NCBI RefSeq assembly: GCF_003963535.1
Contig: NZ_CP034539.1
Location: 8,556,001 to 8,620,000 of the forward strand
Origin: Streptomyces cyaneochromogenes
GTDB taxonomy: Bacteria; Actinomycetota; Actinomycetes; Streptomycetales; Streptomycetaceae
DNA length: 64,000 bases
Direction of reading: 5' to 3'
Positions within the stretch are counted from its first letter, which is position 1. Each line of letters starts with the position of its first letter. Positions 25,649 through 35,399 of this stretch are shown here, one piece after another. The position numbers were made by a program, and so were the translations under genes. Below the pieces are notes generated by a model, which searched no databases, was not told the DNA's origin, and saw only the letters and a list, made by a program, of their open reading frames with translations.

Positions 25649-27076
25649 TCAGCCCGTCGCGGCGCCGAACCACTGCGGCAGCTTGCCGAGCAGACCCTCC
25701 TGATCCTCACCGACCCACGCCGCATGGCCGTCCGGCCGCAGCAGTACGGCAGGCACGTCCGGCTCCTCGCTCACGTCGACGACGTGGTCGATCCGGTCCG
25801 CCCAGCCCGCCACCGACAGCCGCCCGGTCCGGTCGAGCAGCAGTCCGCGGCCGCCGTGCATCCGCTCATACAGGCGCCCCCGTTTCAGTTCCACGTCCCG
25901 CAGCCGCCGGCCGAGCAGTTCGTGTCCCCCGCCGAAGTCGTAGCGGACGCCGATCGCCGTGATCTTCTCGATCAGATAGCGGTTCACCTCGTCGAAGTCC
26001 ATCAGCTCCGACAGCAGCCGCCGCACCGCCTGGGGTCCCGGCTCGGTGGACATCAGCTGCATCTGCGCGCGGGTGTTGTCCAGTACGTCGGCGGCCACCG
26101 GGTGCCGTTCGGTGTGGTAGCTGTCCAGCAGCCCCTCCGGCGCCCAGCCGTTGACCTCGGCGGCCAGTTTCCAGCCGAGGTTGAACGAGTCCTGGATGCC
26201 CAGGTTGAGACCCTGACCGCCGGTCGGCGGGTGGATGTGCGCCGCGTCGCCGGCCAGCAGCACCCGGTCGACCCGGTACCGCTCGGCCTGCCGGGTGGCG
26301 TCGCCGAAACGGGACAGCCAGCGTGGTGAGTGCACGCCGAAGTCGGTGCCGGCGACCGCCCGCAGCCGTTCTTTGACCTCGTCGAGGGTCGGCGCGAGCG
26401 TGCGGTCCTCGACGACTCCTTCGGCGGGCACGACGACGCGGTACACCGCCTCGCCGAAAGGCGCGAGGCCGAACCGCTTCTGGGTCTCGCGGACTTCGGC
26501 GACCACGGCCGCCACGGTCTCCGGCGCCGCGGCCACCTCCATCTCGCCGATGAGCGTCTCGACCCTGCTCGGCTCGCCGGGGAAGCCGACGCCGAGCAGC
26601 TTGCGCACCGTGCTGCGGCCGCCGTCGCAGCCGACGAGGTAGCGCGAGCCCAGCCGCGTGCCGTCGGCCAGCTCCGCGGTCACCGCGTGGTCGTCCTGGC
26701 TCAGTCCGACCAGTTCGCTGCCGCGCCGGATCTCGGCCCCGAGCTCCGTGGCGCGCTCGGCCAGCAGACGATCGACGATGGGCTGCGGGATGCCGAGGAC
26801 GTACGAATGCGCGGTGTCCAGCCGGTCGGGCCACCCTTTGCTGATGCCGGCGAAGAATCCGCCGACCGCGAACTGCCGGCCGTGCGCGAGGAACCGGTCC
26901 AGCAGACCGCGCTGGGCCATCACCTCGATGCTGCGCACATGCAGGCCGAGCGCGCGGACCACTTTGGTCGGCTCGGCCTCCTTCTCCAGCACGACCACCC
27001 GCACACCGTGCAGCCGCAGCTCGCAGGCCAGCATCAAGCCGGTCGGTCCGCCACCGGCAATGATCACGTCGATCAT
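25649..27076 (-). CDS. rox: Rifampicin monooxygenase (FAD-dependent, Rox/Iri type)
   Basis: This 475-residue class A flavoprotein is close in length and sequence to known rifampicin monooxygenases of Nocardia and Streptomyces, as remembered. Motifs are the FAD GxGxxG (IAGGGPTGLML, 6-16), the DG motif (VGCDGGRSTVRKLLG, about 148-162) and the GD motif (LLAGDAAHIHPPTGGQGLN, about 274-291). Family-typical stretches include SIEVMAQRGLLDRFLAHG, AGTDFGVHSPRWLSRFGDAT and HERHPVAADVLDNTRAQM-like residues. It hydroxylates and opens the ansa ring of rifamycins, giving resistance. A rifamycin-associated element 43 bp upstream strengthens the call. It is a single-gene unit. Confidence 0.92.
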   Translation of the reverse strand: MIDVIIAGGGPTGLMLACELRLHGVRVVVLEKEAEPTKVVRALGLHVRSIEVMAQRGLLDRFLAHGRQFAVGGFFAGISKGWPDRLDTAHSYVLGIPQPIVDRLLAERATELGAEIRRGSELVGLSQDDHAVTAELADGTRLGSRYLVGCDGGRSTVRKLLGVGFPGEPSRVETLIGEMEVAAAPETVAAVVAEVRETQKRFGLAPFGEAVYRVVVPAEGVVEDRTLAPTLDEVKERLRAVAGTDFGVHSPRWLSRFGDATRQAERYRVDRVLLAGDAAHIHPPTGGQGLNLGIQDSFNLGWKLAAEVNGWAPEGLLDSYHTERHPVAADVLDNTRAQMQLMSTEPGPQAVRRLLSELMDFDEVNRYLIEKITAIGVRYDFGGGHELLGRRLRDVELKRGRLYERMHGGRGLLLDRTGRLSVAGWADRIDHVVDVSEEPDVPAVLLRPDGHAAWVGEDQEGLLGKLPQWFGAATG

Positions 27077-27118
27077 CAGAACCCCCTGTCCACGGCTGGA
27101 GATTCTGCGGGACGAGAG

Positions 27119-27137
27119 GGGCCTTGCCGCAAGACCC
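27119..27137. promoter_or_regulatory. Rifamycin-associated element (RAE)
   Basis: GGGCCTTGCCGCAAGACCC is, in reverse complement, an 18-of-19 match to the published RAE motif as remembered (GGGGCTTGCGGCAAGGCCC). RAEs precede rifamycin-inactivating or protecting genes (rph, rox, arr, helR) in actinomycetes and mediate induction by rifamycins. It lies 43 bp before the rox start, between the likely promoter region and the gene. Confidence 0.88.
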
Positions 27138-27218
27138 CTGGTGCGCTATACGTTGAGAGTGGCAAGGAGTGAGTGACCTCCTTGCCTTTGTTCTTTTCGG
27201 CAGCGGCGATACCGGCCG

Positions 27219-28081
<863 letters not shown>

Positions 28082-28085
<4 letters not shown>

Positions 28086-28831
28086 GGCAGGGCCCTTTCC
28101 AGTACGAGGGTGAGGGCGGCCAGCGCAGCGAGGAGGGCGCAGCTCGCGGCCGTGAAGCGGACGGAGACGCGGGCCTCGGGCACCAGGACACGCAGGGTGC
28201 CGTCGTAGCCGCGCCCGGCGAGCCCGGCCTGGAGCCGGGTGGCCCGGTCGAAGGCCCGCACGAAGGCGGTGGCGCCGAGGCCGGCCAGTGAACGCCACTC
28301 CGCGGCCCGGTTGGTGTGCCCGAGCCGGGCGGCCTGGGCCTCCCGGATGTGGCGGACGGAGTCCAGCAGCAGGAAGCTCATGCGGTACGTGACCAGGGCG
28401 ACGTCCACGACGGGCGCGGGTATCCCGGCCTTCACCAGGCGCGGCAGCAGGTCGGACATCGGCGTGGTGAACGCGAACAGCAGCACCCCGAGGGAAGCCG
28501 CCGAGGTGCGCAGCAGCAGCTCCCCGGCCCGCAGCCCGCCGTCCTCGGCGAGCGACACGAAGCCCTCCGGCCCGCCGACCTGGACGAGCAGCGTGAGCGC
28601 GCCGGTCACGCAGAACCCCAACGGCACACGGTAGGCACGCCACAGCCGCCGCGCGGGCACACCCGCCGGACCCAGGAGCACGGTGAGGGCGGTGACCAGG
28701 ACCAGCGCGGCCCCCGGCCAGGGCGGCAGCGAGATGGCGAGCACGGTGAGGCCGAGCCCGAGCACGGCCTTGTCCACGGGATGTCGGCGGCGCCAGCGAC
28801 TGCTGTGCGCCGCCGCGTCGATCGGCAGCAC
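28082..28831 (-). CDS. cbiQ: Cobalt ECF transporter T component CbiQ
   Basis: This 249-residue membrane protein has hydrophobic helices at about 20-60, 72-90, 105-125, 145-165 and 225-245. Two Ala-Arg-Gly-type coupling segments that contact the ATPase are present: SVRHIREAQAARLG and RLQAGLAGRGYDG. It couples ATP hydrolysis by CbiO to the CbiMN substrate unit. It is followed by cbiO with a four-base overlap and preceded by cbiN, six bases away. Confidence 0.93.
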
Positions 28832-28837
28832 GCGGGC

Positions 28838-29197
28838 TCAGGCCCGTTCGGCGGGGGACTCGTCCGGCGCGGCCTCGGTCTCCCGCTGGGCGAGCGCCCG
28901 CTGCTCTCCCTGCCGCCGCCCCCGGTGCAGCCCGAAGTAGTAGGCGAGGACACCGGCGCCGAGCGCCGCCTGGAGGGAGAACAGGGCCGACTCGATCTCA
29001 CCGGAGGGCGGCTCGTACAGCGGAGAGAACCACGGCTCGTAGTCCGGCTTGATCTCGGTGATGGCCGTCTCCGCCTCGCCGTCGGAGCCCGTGAACGGCT
29101 CCTCCTTGTGGTCGCCCAGGCCGAGCGCCAACGGAAGTACGGCGAGCGCGGCCACGACGAGCAGCAGCAGGATGTTGATCTTCGTGTTCTTGCTCAT
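28838..29197 (-). CDS. cbiN: Cobalt transport protein CbiN
   Basis: This 119-residue protein has two helices (about 8-27 and 69-89) and an extracytoplasmic loop with the family pattern F-x-G-S-D-G-x-A-E-x-x-I, followed by Y-x-PW-x-x-P-x-x-x-PPSGEIES-x-LFSLQAALGA. It assists metal loading of CbiM. It overlaps the cbiM stop by four bases (ATGA). The basic and acidic C-terminal tail (HRGRRQGEQRALAQRETE) is longer than in enteric CbiN. Confidence 0.95.
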   Translation of the reverse strand: MSKNTKINILLLLVVAALAVLPLALGLGDHKEEPFTGSDGEAETAITEIKPDYEPWFSPLYEPPSGEIESALFSLQAALGAGVLAYYFGLHRGRRQGEQRALAQRETEAAPDESPAERA

Positions 29198-29895
29198 CGG
29201 GCCACCGCCTCGGTCTCGGTCGCGGACTGCTTCTTGGTGAGGAGCACGCCCAGCCGGGTCAGTTCCCCCTTGCTGGACTGCACCAGCAGCCGCATCACGA
29301 GCACCGTGAGCAGGCCCTCGCTGACCGCCAGCGGGATCTGGGTGACGGCGAAGATGGACCCGAACTTGCCGAGCGCGCCCAGGAATCCGCTGCTCGGGTC
29401 GGGGAAGGCGAGCGCCAGCTGGACGCTGGTGACGCAGTAGGTGGACAGGTCGGCGAAGAACGCGCCGAAGAAGACGGCGACCATCAGCGGCACGTCGTAG
29501 CGGCGCAGCAGTTTGTAGATGGCGTATCCGGCCCAGGGGCCGACGATCGCCATCGAGAAGACGTTGGCGCCGAGTGTGGTCAGGCCGCCGTGTGCGAGGA
29601 GCAGCGCCTGGAAGAGCAGGGTGATCGTGCCCAGGACCGCCATGATCGGTGGCCGGAACAGGATGGCGCCGAGCCCCGTGCCGGTGGGATGCGAGCAGCT
29701 GCCGGTCACCGAGGGCAGCTTCAGCGCGGACAGGACGAACGTGAAGGCTCCGGAGGCGCCGAGGAGCAGTGTGCTCTCGGGATGCTCCCTGACCTCACGG
29801 GTGAGTGACCGGACTCCGTGGACTACGAACGGCGCGGACGCGACGCCCCAGGCGACCGCGTGCGCCGGCGGGAGGAAACCCTCGGCTATGTGCAT
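29194..29895 (-). CDS. cbiM: Cobalt transport protein CbiM
   Basis: This 233-residue S component binds Co2+ through its N-terminus. The mature chain starts MHIAEGFLPPAHAVAWG, the CbiM signature whose Met1 amine and His2 bind metal. The conserved SVTGSCSHPTGTGLGAILF loop with the third metal His is present, followed by about six membrane helices. It is the first gene of cbiMNQO, behind a cobalamin riboswitch, so cobalt import falls when B12 is sufficient. Confidence 0.96.
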   Translation of the reverse strand: MHIAEGFLPPAHAVAWGVASAPFVVHGVRSLTREVREHPESTLLLGASGAFTFVLSALKLPSVTGSCSHPTGTGLGAILFRPPIMAVLGTITLLFQALLLAHGGLTTLGANVFSMAIVGPWAGYAIYKLLRRYDVPLMVAVFFGAFFADLSTYCVTSVQLALAFPDPSSGFLGALGKFGSIFAVTQIPLAVSEGLLTVLVMRLLVQSSKGELTRLGVLLTKKQSATETEAVAR

Positions 29896-29937
29896 GGCTC
29901 AGCAGACCCTCTCCAGCACCTCGTGGATGGTTGACGT

Positions 29938-30108
29938 GCCTTGGCCGGTCTCCTGGCTGACGGGTACCACCGCCCGTGCTCCGCCTTCCCGGGTCACAAG
30001 GACCCAGTGGCTGCCCGTGAGGGCCGGAGCCGGACTTCCCGATTCACAGTGGCGAGGGCCGCACCGGCATCACACCGGATTTCCCGTTCACCAAGGCGTG
30101 GTGACAGT
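29938..30108 (-). promoter_or_regulatory. Cobalamin riboswitch upstream of cbiMNQO
   Basis: Read on the minus strand, conserved elements appear in order: GGGAAATCCGGTG and the ATGCCGGTGCGGCC arm near 30075, ACTGTGAATCGGGAAGTCCGG near 30035, CACTGGGTCC near 30010, and the B12 box GTCAGCCAGGAGACCGGCC near 29945. The cbiM ATG follows about 45 bases later. This is the second B12 riboswitch in the window. Confidence 0.92.
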
Positions 30109-30210
30109 AGTGCCCGGGCAGGGTGGCTGACAAGCGCGCCTGGGGGGCGTGAAAGTGGCGTTCGCCCGCTTCATGGCGGGTTCCCCCGTCGGCGCGTAAC
30201 GTGACGGAAC

Positions 30211-31044
30211 ATGAAGATCCTCATCAGCGCCGACATGGAGGGCGCCACCGGCGTGACCTGGCCGGGCGACGTGCTGCCGGGGACGCCGCAGTGGGAGCGG
30301 TGCCGGGGGATGTTCACCTCGGACGTCGACGCCGCCGTGCTGGGCTTCTTCGACGGGGGCGCCGACTCCGTCCTCGTCAACGAGGCCCACTGGAGCATGC
30401 GCAATCTGCTGCTCGAACGGCTCGACGAGCGGGCCGAGATGCTCACCGGCCGGCACAAGGCGCTGTCCATGGTCGAGGGCGTGCAGCACGGCGACGTGGA
30501 CGGCGTCGCCTTCGTCGGCTACCACGCGGGCGCCGGGATGGAGGGTGTCCTCGCCCACACCTACCTCGCGAACCAGATCACAGGCGTGTGGCTGAACGAC
30601 GTACGGGCGAGCGAGGGCCTGCTGAACGCGCACGTCGTCGCCGAGTACGGCGTCCCCGTCGTCCTCGTCACCGGCGACGACGTGGCCTGTGAGGACGCGC
30701 TCGGGTACGCGCCCGAGGCGCTGAAGGTCGCCGTCAAGGACCATGTCTCGCGGTACGCGGCCGTGTGCCGTACGCCGGCCAGGACCGCCGCCGACATCCG
30801 TGCCGCGGCCAAGGAGGCGGCCGCGCTGGCGATCCGTCAGCAGCCGGTGAGCGCCGGTCCGTTCACCGTGGCCGTCGAGTTCGACGCCGAGCACCTCGCG
30901 CTGGCCGCCACCGTCGTCCCGGGCGTCGAACGGATCGGCGAGCGAAAGGTGGTGTACACCAGCGAGCGCATGTACGAGGGAATCCGTACCTTCAAGGCGG
31001 TCACCACGATCGTCTCGGCCGCGGTTGAGGAGCAGTATGGCTGA
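30211..31044 (+). CDS. M55-family D-aminopeptidase (DppA-like)
   Basis: This 277-residue protein aligns with DppA, a zinc D-aminopeptidase. Expected metal ligands are D8 and E10 (ISADMEG), H60 (NEAHWSMRN), H105 (VGYHAGAGM) and E135 (VRASEGLLNA), with H116 as the catalytic base. It should release N-terminal D-amino acids (D-Ala) from short peptides, as in turnover of cell-wall peptides. No signal peptide is present, so it acts in the cytoplasm. It overlaps the next peptidase gene by eight bases and begins a five-gene run of hydrolases on the plus strand. Confidence 0.92.
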   Translation: MKILISADMEGATGVTWPGDVLPGTPQWERCRGMFTSDVDAAVLGFFDGGADSVLVNEAHWSMRNLLLERLDERAEMLTGRHKALSMVEGVQHGDVDGVAFVGYHAGAGMEGVLAHTYLANQITGVWLNDVRASEGLLNAHVVAEYGVPVVLVTGDDVACEDALGYAPEALKVAVKDHVSRYAAVCRTPARTAADIRAAAKEAAALAIRQQPVSAGPFTVAVEFDAEHLALAATVVPGVERIGERKVVYTSERMYEGIRTFKAVTTIVSAAVEEQYG

Positions 31045-32341
31045 CAGGCAGGCGCTGGACGAGGTCGTGACGTTCACCTCCGACCTCATCCGCATCGACA
31101 CCACCAACCGGGGCGGCGGTGACTGCCGAGAGCGCCCCGCCGCCGAGTACGCCGCCGCACGGCTGGCCGAGGCGGGTCTGGAACCCACCCTGCTGGAGCG
31201 CGCCGAGGGCCGTACGAACGTCGTCGCCCGCATCGAGGGCACCGACCCGTCGGCGGACGCGCTGCTCGTGCACGGTCACCTGGACGTGGTGCCCGCGCAG
31301 GCCGGCGAGTGGAGCGTCGACCCCTTCTCCGGGGAGATCCGCGACGGGGTCGTGTGGGGCCGGGGCGCGGTCGACATGAAGAACATGGACGCGATGATCC
31401 TGGCCGTCGTCCGGGCCTGGGCCCGCGAGGGCGTCCGGCCCCGCAGGGACGTCGTGATCGCGTTCACCGCCGACGAGGAGGCCAGCGCCGAGGACGGCTC
31501 CGGCTTCCTCGCGGACCGGCACCCCGGACTGTTCGAGGGCTGCACCGAGGGCATCAGCGAGTCCGGCGCGTTCACCTTCCACGACGGCGGCGGCCGGCAG
31601 ATCTACCCCCTCGCGGCCGGGGAGCGCGGCACCGGCTGGCTCAAGCTCACGGCACACGGGCGGGCCGCGCACGGCTCCCGGCCCAACCGGGAGAACGCGG
31701 TGACCCGGCTCGCCGCGGCCGTCACGCGGATCGGCGCCCACGAGTGGCCGCTGCGGCTGACGCCGACGGTCCGCGCCGCCCTGACCGAACTCGCCGCGCT
31801 GTACGGCCTCGATGCCGGCCTGGACGACGTGGACGGCCTGCTGGAGAAGCTCGGCCCGGCGGCCCAGCTGGTCGAGGCGACCGTGCGCAACAGCGCCAAC
31901 CCGACCATGCTGGAGGCGGGTTACAAGGTCAACGTGATCCCGGGGGAGGCCGTGGCATACGTCGACGGCCGGTATCTGCCTGGCTTCGAGGACGAGTTCC
32001 GCGCGACCATCGATGAACTCACCGGGCCCGACGTGGACTGGGAGTTCCACCACCACGAGGTGGCCCTCCAGTCGCCGGTGGACTCGCCGACGTACGCTCG
32101 TATGCGGGCCGCCGTCGAGGAGTTCGCGCCCGAGGGGAGCGTGGTGCCGTACTGCATGCCCGGCGGCACGGACGCCAAGCAGTTCTCCCGGCTCGGCATC
32201 ACCGGCTACGGCTTCTCGCCGCTGAGGCTGCCGGAGGGCTACGACTACGGGGCCATGTTCCACGGCGTCGACGAGCGGGTGCCCATCGAGGCACTGCACT
32301 TCGGCGTCCGCGTTCTCGACCGTTTTCTGCGCACGGCCTAG
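31037..32341 (+). CDS. M20/M28-type zinc carboxypeptidase or deacylase
   Basis: The protein has 434 residues from the ATG at 31037 (GAGGAG seven bases upstream; the earlier GTG at 31025 is less likely). Metal and catalytic motifs are VHGHLDVVPA (His and Asp), WGRGAVDMKN (bridging Asp), FTADEEAS (catalytic Glu-Glu) and CMPGGTDAKQF near the end. A lid domain about 185-310 carries AHGSRPNRENAV. It likely hydrolyses peptides or N-acyl amino acids in the cytoplasm. Coupling to the M55 gene suggests sequential breakdown of the same peptide pool. Confidence 0.92.
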   Translation: MADRQALDEVVTFTSDLIRIDTTNRGGGDCRERPAAEYAAARLAEAGLEPTLLERAEGRTNVVARIEGTDPSADALLVHGHLDVVPAQAGEWSVDPFSGEIRDGVVWGRGAVDMKNMDAMILAVVRAWAREGVRPRRDVVIAFTADEEASAEDGSGFLADRHPGLFEGCTEGISESGAFTFHDGGGRQIYPLAAGERGTGWLKLTAHGRAAHGSRPNRENAVTRLAAAVTRIGAHEWPLRLTPTVRAALTELAALYGLDAGLDDVDGLLEKLGPAAQLVEATVRNSANPTMLEAGYKVNVIPGEAVAYVDGRYLPGFEDEFRATIDELTGPDVDWEFHHHEVALQSPVDSPTYARMRAAVEEFAPEGSVVPYCMPGGTDAKQFSRLGITGYGFSPLRLPEGYDYGAMFHGVDERVPIEALHFGVRVLDRFLRTA

Positions 32342-32358
32342 GAGAGTTGGGGGAGACA

Positions 32359-34311
32359 GTGCGAACGCTGGCGTACGGTTCCTGGCCCTCGCCCATCGAC
32401 GCGGCCATCGCCGCCGCGCACGACGGGCGTCCCGAGTACGTGGGCTTCGTGGGCGACGAGGCCTGGTGGACCGAGCCGCGGCCCACGGAGGGCGGGCGGC
32501 GCACGCTGGTGCGGCGGCGGGCCGACGGACACGAGGAGTCGGTGCTGCCCGCCGAGTGGAACGTGCGCAGCCGGGTCGTCGAGTACGGCGGACAGCCCTG
32601 GGCGGGCGTGGTGGTCGACGGCCGGTGGCTCGTCGTCTTCGTCAACTTCGCCGACCAGCGGCTCTACCGGTACGAGGAGGGCGGCGAGCCGCGTCCGCTC
32701 ACTCCCGTGTCGCCGGTGGGCGGTGGACTGCGCTGGGTGGAGCCGCAGGTGCGGCTCGGACTCGGTGAAGTGTGGTGCGTGCTGGAGGAGTTCACCGGGG
32801 AGGGGCCGACCGATGTGCGGCGCGTCCTGGCCGCCGTCCCGCTGGACGGCTCGGCGGCCGAGCACCGGGACGCCGTACGCGAACTCACCGACGACCGGCA
32901 CCGGTTCGTCACCGGCCCCCGAGTCTCGCCCGACGGGCGGCGCGCGGCATGGCTCGCCTGGGACCATCCGCGGATGCCGTGGGACGGTACGGAACTGCTC
33001 GTCGCCGAGGTCGGCCCCGACGGCGCGTTCGGGAGCCCGCAGACCCTTGCCGGGGGGCCGCAGGAGTCGATCGCCCAGGTCGACTGGTCGGCCGACGGCC
33101 GGCTGCTGTACGCGAGCGACCGCAGCGGCTGGTGGAACCTCTACCGGGACGGCGAACCGCTGTGTCCGCGCGAGGAGGAGTTCGGCGGACCGCTGTGGAA
33201 GCTCGGCCTGCGCTGGTTCGCGCCGCTGGCGGGCGGACCGATCGCCGTCGTGCACGGACGTGGCTCGACCGCCCTCGGTGTGCTGGATCCCGAGACCGGC
33301 GAGATCGTCGACGCGGCCGGCCCCTGGACGGAGTTCGCGCCCACGCTCGCGGTGGACGGGGAGCGAGTGGTGGCCGTGGGCGCGAGCCCCCGCAGCGCCT
33401 ACGAGGTGGTCGAACTCGACACACGGACCGGTCGGTCCCGGGTGATCGGGGCCGAGCACGACGACGCCGTGGACCCCGCCCACTACCCCGAGCCGCAGAT
33501 CCGCACCTTCACCGGCCCCGCCGGGCGGGATGTCCACGCGCACATCTACCCGCCCCACAACCCCGGCTGCACGGCCCCCAGCGGTACGCCGCCGCCGTAC
33601 GTCGTCTGGGCGCACGGCGGCCCCACCGACCGGGCGCCCCTCGTGCTCGACCTGGCCATCGCCTACTTCACCTCGCGCGGCATCGGTGTCGCCGAGGTCA
33701 ACTACGGCGGTTCCAGCGGGTACGGGCGGGAGTACCGCAACCGGCTGCGCGAGCAGTGGGGTGTGGTCGACGTCGAGGACTGCGCGGCCGTCGCGCTCGC
33801 CCTCGCCGACGAGGGCACCGCCGACCGTGACCGGCTCGCCGTCCGGGGCGCCAGCGCGGGCGGCTGGACCACGGCGGCGTCGCTCACCACGACCGACGTC
33901 TACGCCTGCGGCACGATCGTCTACCCGATCCTCGACCTGGCCGGCTGGGGCACGGGCGAGACCCATGACTTCGAGTCCCGGTACCTGGAGACCCTCGTCG
34001 GCCCGCTCGCCGAGGTGCCCGCACGGTACGCGGAGCGCTCGCCCGCCGCGCACGCCGACCGCCTCACCGTGCCCTTCCTGCTGCTGCAGGGCCTGGACGA
34101 CGTGATCTGTCCGCCCGCGCAGTGCGAGCGGTTCCTGGCACGCATGGCGGGGCGCCCGGTACCGCACGCCTACATCGCCTTCGAGGGGGAGGGCCACGGG
34201 TTCAGGCGGGCGGAGACGATGATCCGCGTCCTGGAGTCCGAACTCTCCCTGTACGCCCAGGTCTTCGGGCTGAACCCGCCCGGGATCCCGAAGCTGGAGC
34301 TCGCCAAGTGA
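32359..34311 (+). CDS. S9-family prolyl oligopeptidase-type peptidase
   Basis: The protein has 650 residues if started at GTG 32359 (GGGGGAG just upstream); a TTG at 32347 would add four. The N-terminal 400 residues form a seven-bladed propeller with recurring D-G/W-S patterns (SPDGRRAAWLAWDHPRMPWDGTEL). The C-terminal alpha/beta hydrolase has Ser499 in RGASAGG, Asp near 580 in LQGLDDVICPP and His613 in GEGHGFR. No signal peptide is seen, so it is cytoplasmic. It follows the M20 gene by 17 bases and overlaps the next gene by four. It probably trims short peptides with an internal Pro or Ala. Confidence 0.92.
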   Translation: MRTLAYGSWPSPIDAAIAAAHDGRPEYVGFVGDEAWWTEPRPTEGGRRTLVRRRADGHEESVLPAEWNVRSRVVEYGGQPWAGVVVDGRWLVVFVNFADQRLYRYEEGGEPRPLTPVSPVGGGLRWVEPQVRLGLGEVWCVLEEFTGEGPTDVRRVLAAVPLDGSAAEHRDAVRELTDDRHRFVTGPRVSPDGRRAAWLAWDHPRMPWDGTELLVAEVGPDGAFGSPQTLAGGPQESIAQVDWSADGRLLYASDRSGWWNLYRDGEPLCPREEEFGGPLWKLGLRWFAPLAGGPIAVVHGRGSTALGVLDPETGEIVDAAGPWTEFAPTLAVDGERVVAVGASPRSAYEVVELDTRTGRSRVIGAEHDDAVDPAHYPEPQIRTFTGPAGRDVHAHIYPPHNPGCTAPSGTPPPYVVWAHGGPTDRAPLVLDLAIAYFTSRGIGVAEVNYGGSSGYGREYRNRLREQWGVVDVEDCAAVALALADEGTADRDRLAVRGASAGGWTTAASLTTTDVYACGTIVYPILDLAGWGTGETHDFESRYLETLVGPLAEVPARYAERSPAAHADRLTVPFLLLQGLDDVICPPAQCERFLARMAGRPVPHAYIAFEGEGHGFRRAETMIRVLESELSLYAQVFGLNPPGIPKLELAK

Positions 34312-35267
34312 CCGGGCCGGTACGACCACCCGCGCAGCCATTCGTACGGCCCCTCGTGCGGCCGACCCGGCTCGCCCCCGGCGCCCGCGTAGCCGTCGTC
34401 GCGCCCAGCGGGCCGGTGCCCGAGGAACGGCTCCAGGCCGGGCTCGACGTGCTGCGCGGCTGGGATCTCGACCCGGTGGCGGCCCCACATGTGCTCGACC
34501 GGCACGGCGAGCTGGACTATCTCGCGGGCACGGACGCCGACCGGGCCGCCGATCTCCAGCGCGCCTGGTGCGATCCGTCCGTCGACGCGGTGCTGTGCGC
34601 CCGGGGCGGATACGGGGTCCAGCGCATGGTCGACCTCCTCGACTGGGAGGCGATGCGGGCGGCCGGGCCCAAGGTGTTCGTCGGCTTCAGCGACATCACC
34701 GTGCTGCACGAGGCGTTCGCCACGCGGCTGGGCCTGGCCACGCTGCACGGGCCGATGGCGGCGGGCATCGACTTCATCAAGAGCGCGCGGGCGCAGGAGC
34801 ACCTGAGGGCCACGCTGTTCGAGCCCGAGTCGGTGCGCACGATCACCTCCGCCGGGTCCGCCCTGGTCCCGGGCCGGGCGCGGGGTGTCACCCTCGGCGG
34901 CTGCCTCTGTCTGCTCGCCGCCGAGCTGGGCACCCCGCACGCCCGGACCTCCGCACGCGGCGGCCTGCTGTGCCTGGAGGACGTGGGGGAGGAGACGTAC
35001 CGGCTCGACCGCTACCTCACCCAACTCCTGCGCGCCGGCTTCCTCGACGGCGTGCGGGGCGTGCTGCTCGGCTCGTGGCAGGAGTGCGAGCCGTACGAGC
35101 GGATGCGTGCGCTGCTCCTGGACCGGTTGGGTGGCCTCGGTGTGCCCGTTGTGGAGGAGTTCGGGTTCGGGCACTGTGAAGGCGCGCTGACGATTCCGTT
35201 CGGTGCGGGTGCCGAACTCGACGCCGAGGCGGGCACCTTGACTCTCGACGAGCCCGCCCTCGCCTGA
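34308..35267 (+). CDS. LD-carboxypeptidase (S66, LdcA-like)
   Basis: The protein has 319 residues; the GTG overlaps the S9 stop (GTGA). The S66 catalytic set is present: Ser128 in VGFSDIT, Glu224 in CLEDVGEETYR and His289 in FGFGHCEG. The conserved CARGGYGVQRM loop is also present. LdcA enzymes remove the terminal D-Ala from the tetrapeptide of recycled muropeptides. Together with the D-aminopeptidase upstream, this supports a cell-wall peptide salvage operon. It acts in the cytoplasm since no signal peptide is visible. Confidence 0.92.
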   Translation: MTGPVRPPAQPFVRPLVRPTRLAPGARVAVVAPSGPVPEERLQAGLDVLRGWDLDPVAAPHVLDRHGELDYLAGTDADRAADLQRAWCDPSVDAVLCARGGYGVQRMVDLLDWEAMRAAGPKVFVGFSDITVLHEAFATRLGLATLHGPMAAGIDFIKSARAQEHLRATLFEPESVRTITSAGSALVPGRARGVTLGGCLCLLAAELGTPHARTSARGGLLCLEDVGEETYRLDRYLTQLLRAGFLDGVRGVLLGSWQECEPYERMRALLLDRLGGLGVPVVEEFGFGHCEGALTIPFGAGAELDAEAGTLTLDEPALA

Positions 35268-35322
35268 CCCGCGTTCACTGAATCTCCGTCAAGAAACCTC
35301 TGTCACGTCGATTGACCACGCC

Positions 35323-35368
35323 TGACACGTGTCACACCATGACAACCGGCCAGTACTTACTGGTCGGT
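35323..35368. promoter_or_regulatory. Two palindromic operators upstream of the S15 peptidase gene
   Basis: TGACACGTGTCA (35323-35334) is a perfect 12-base palindrome. ACCGGCCAGTA (35345-35355) and TACTGGTCGGT (35358-35368) form a second palindrome, 10 of 11 positions paired with a two-base centre, of the size bound by TetR-family dimers. Both lie 32-77 bases before the GTG start, overlapping where the promoter should be. No regulator gene adjoins. Confidence 0.5.
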
Positions 35369-35399
35369 ATGCAGGGCTGTCCTCAGTGTGGAGGTCTTT

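Noticed and set aside
27139..27160. Standard -35/-10 promoter for rox
   Set aside because: A TATAGC is visible in the minus direction, but no acceptable -35 is found 16-18 bases before it, so I left the promoter unannotated.
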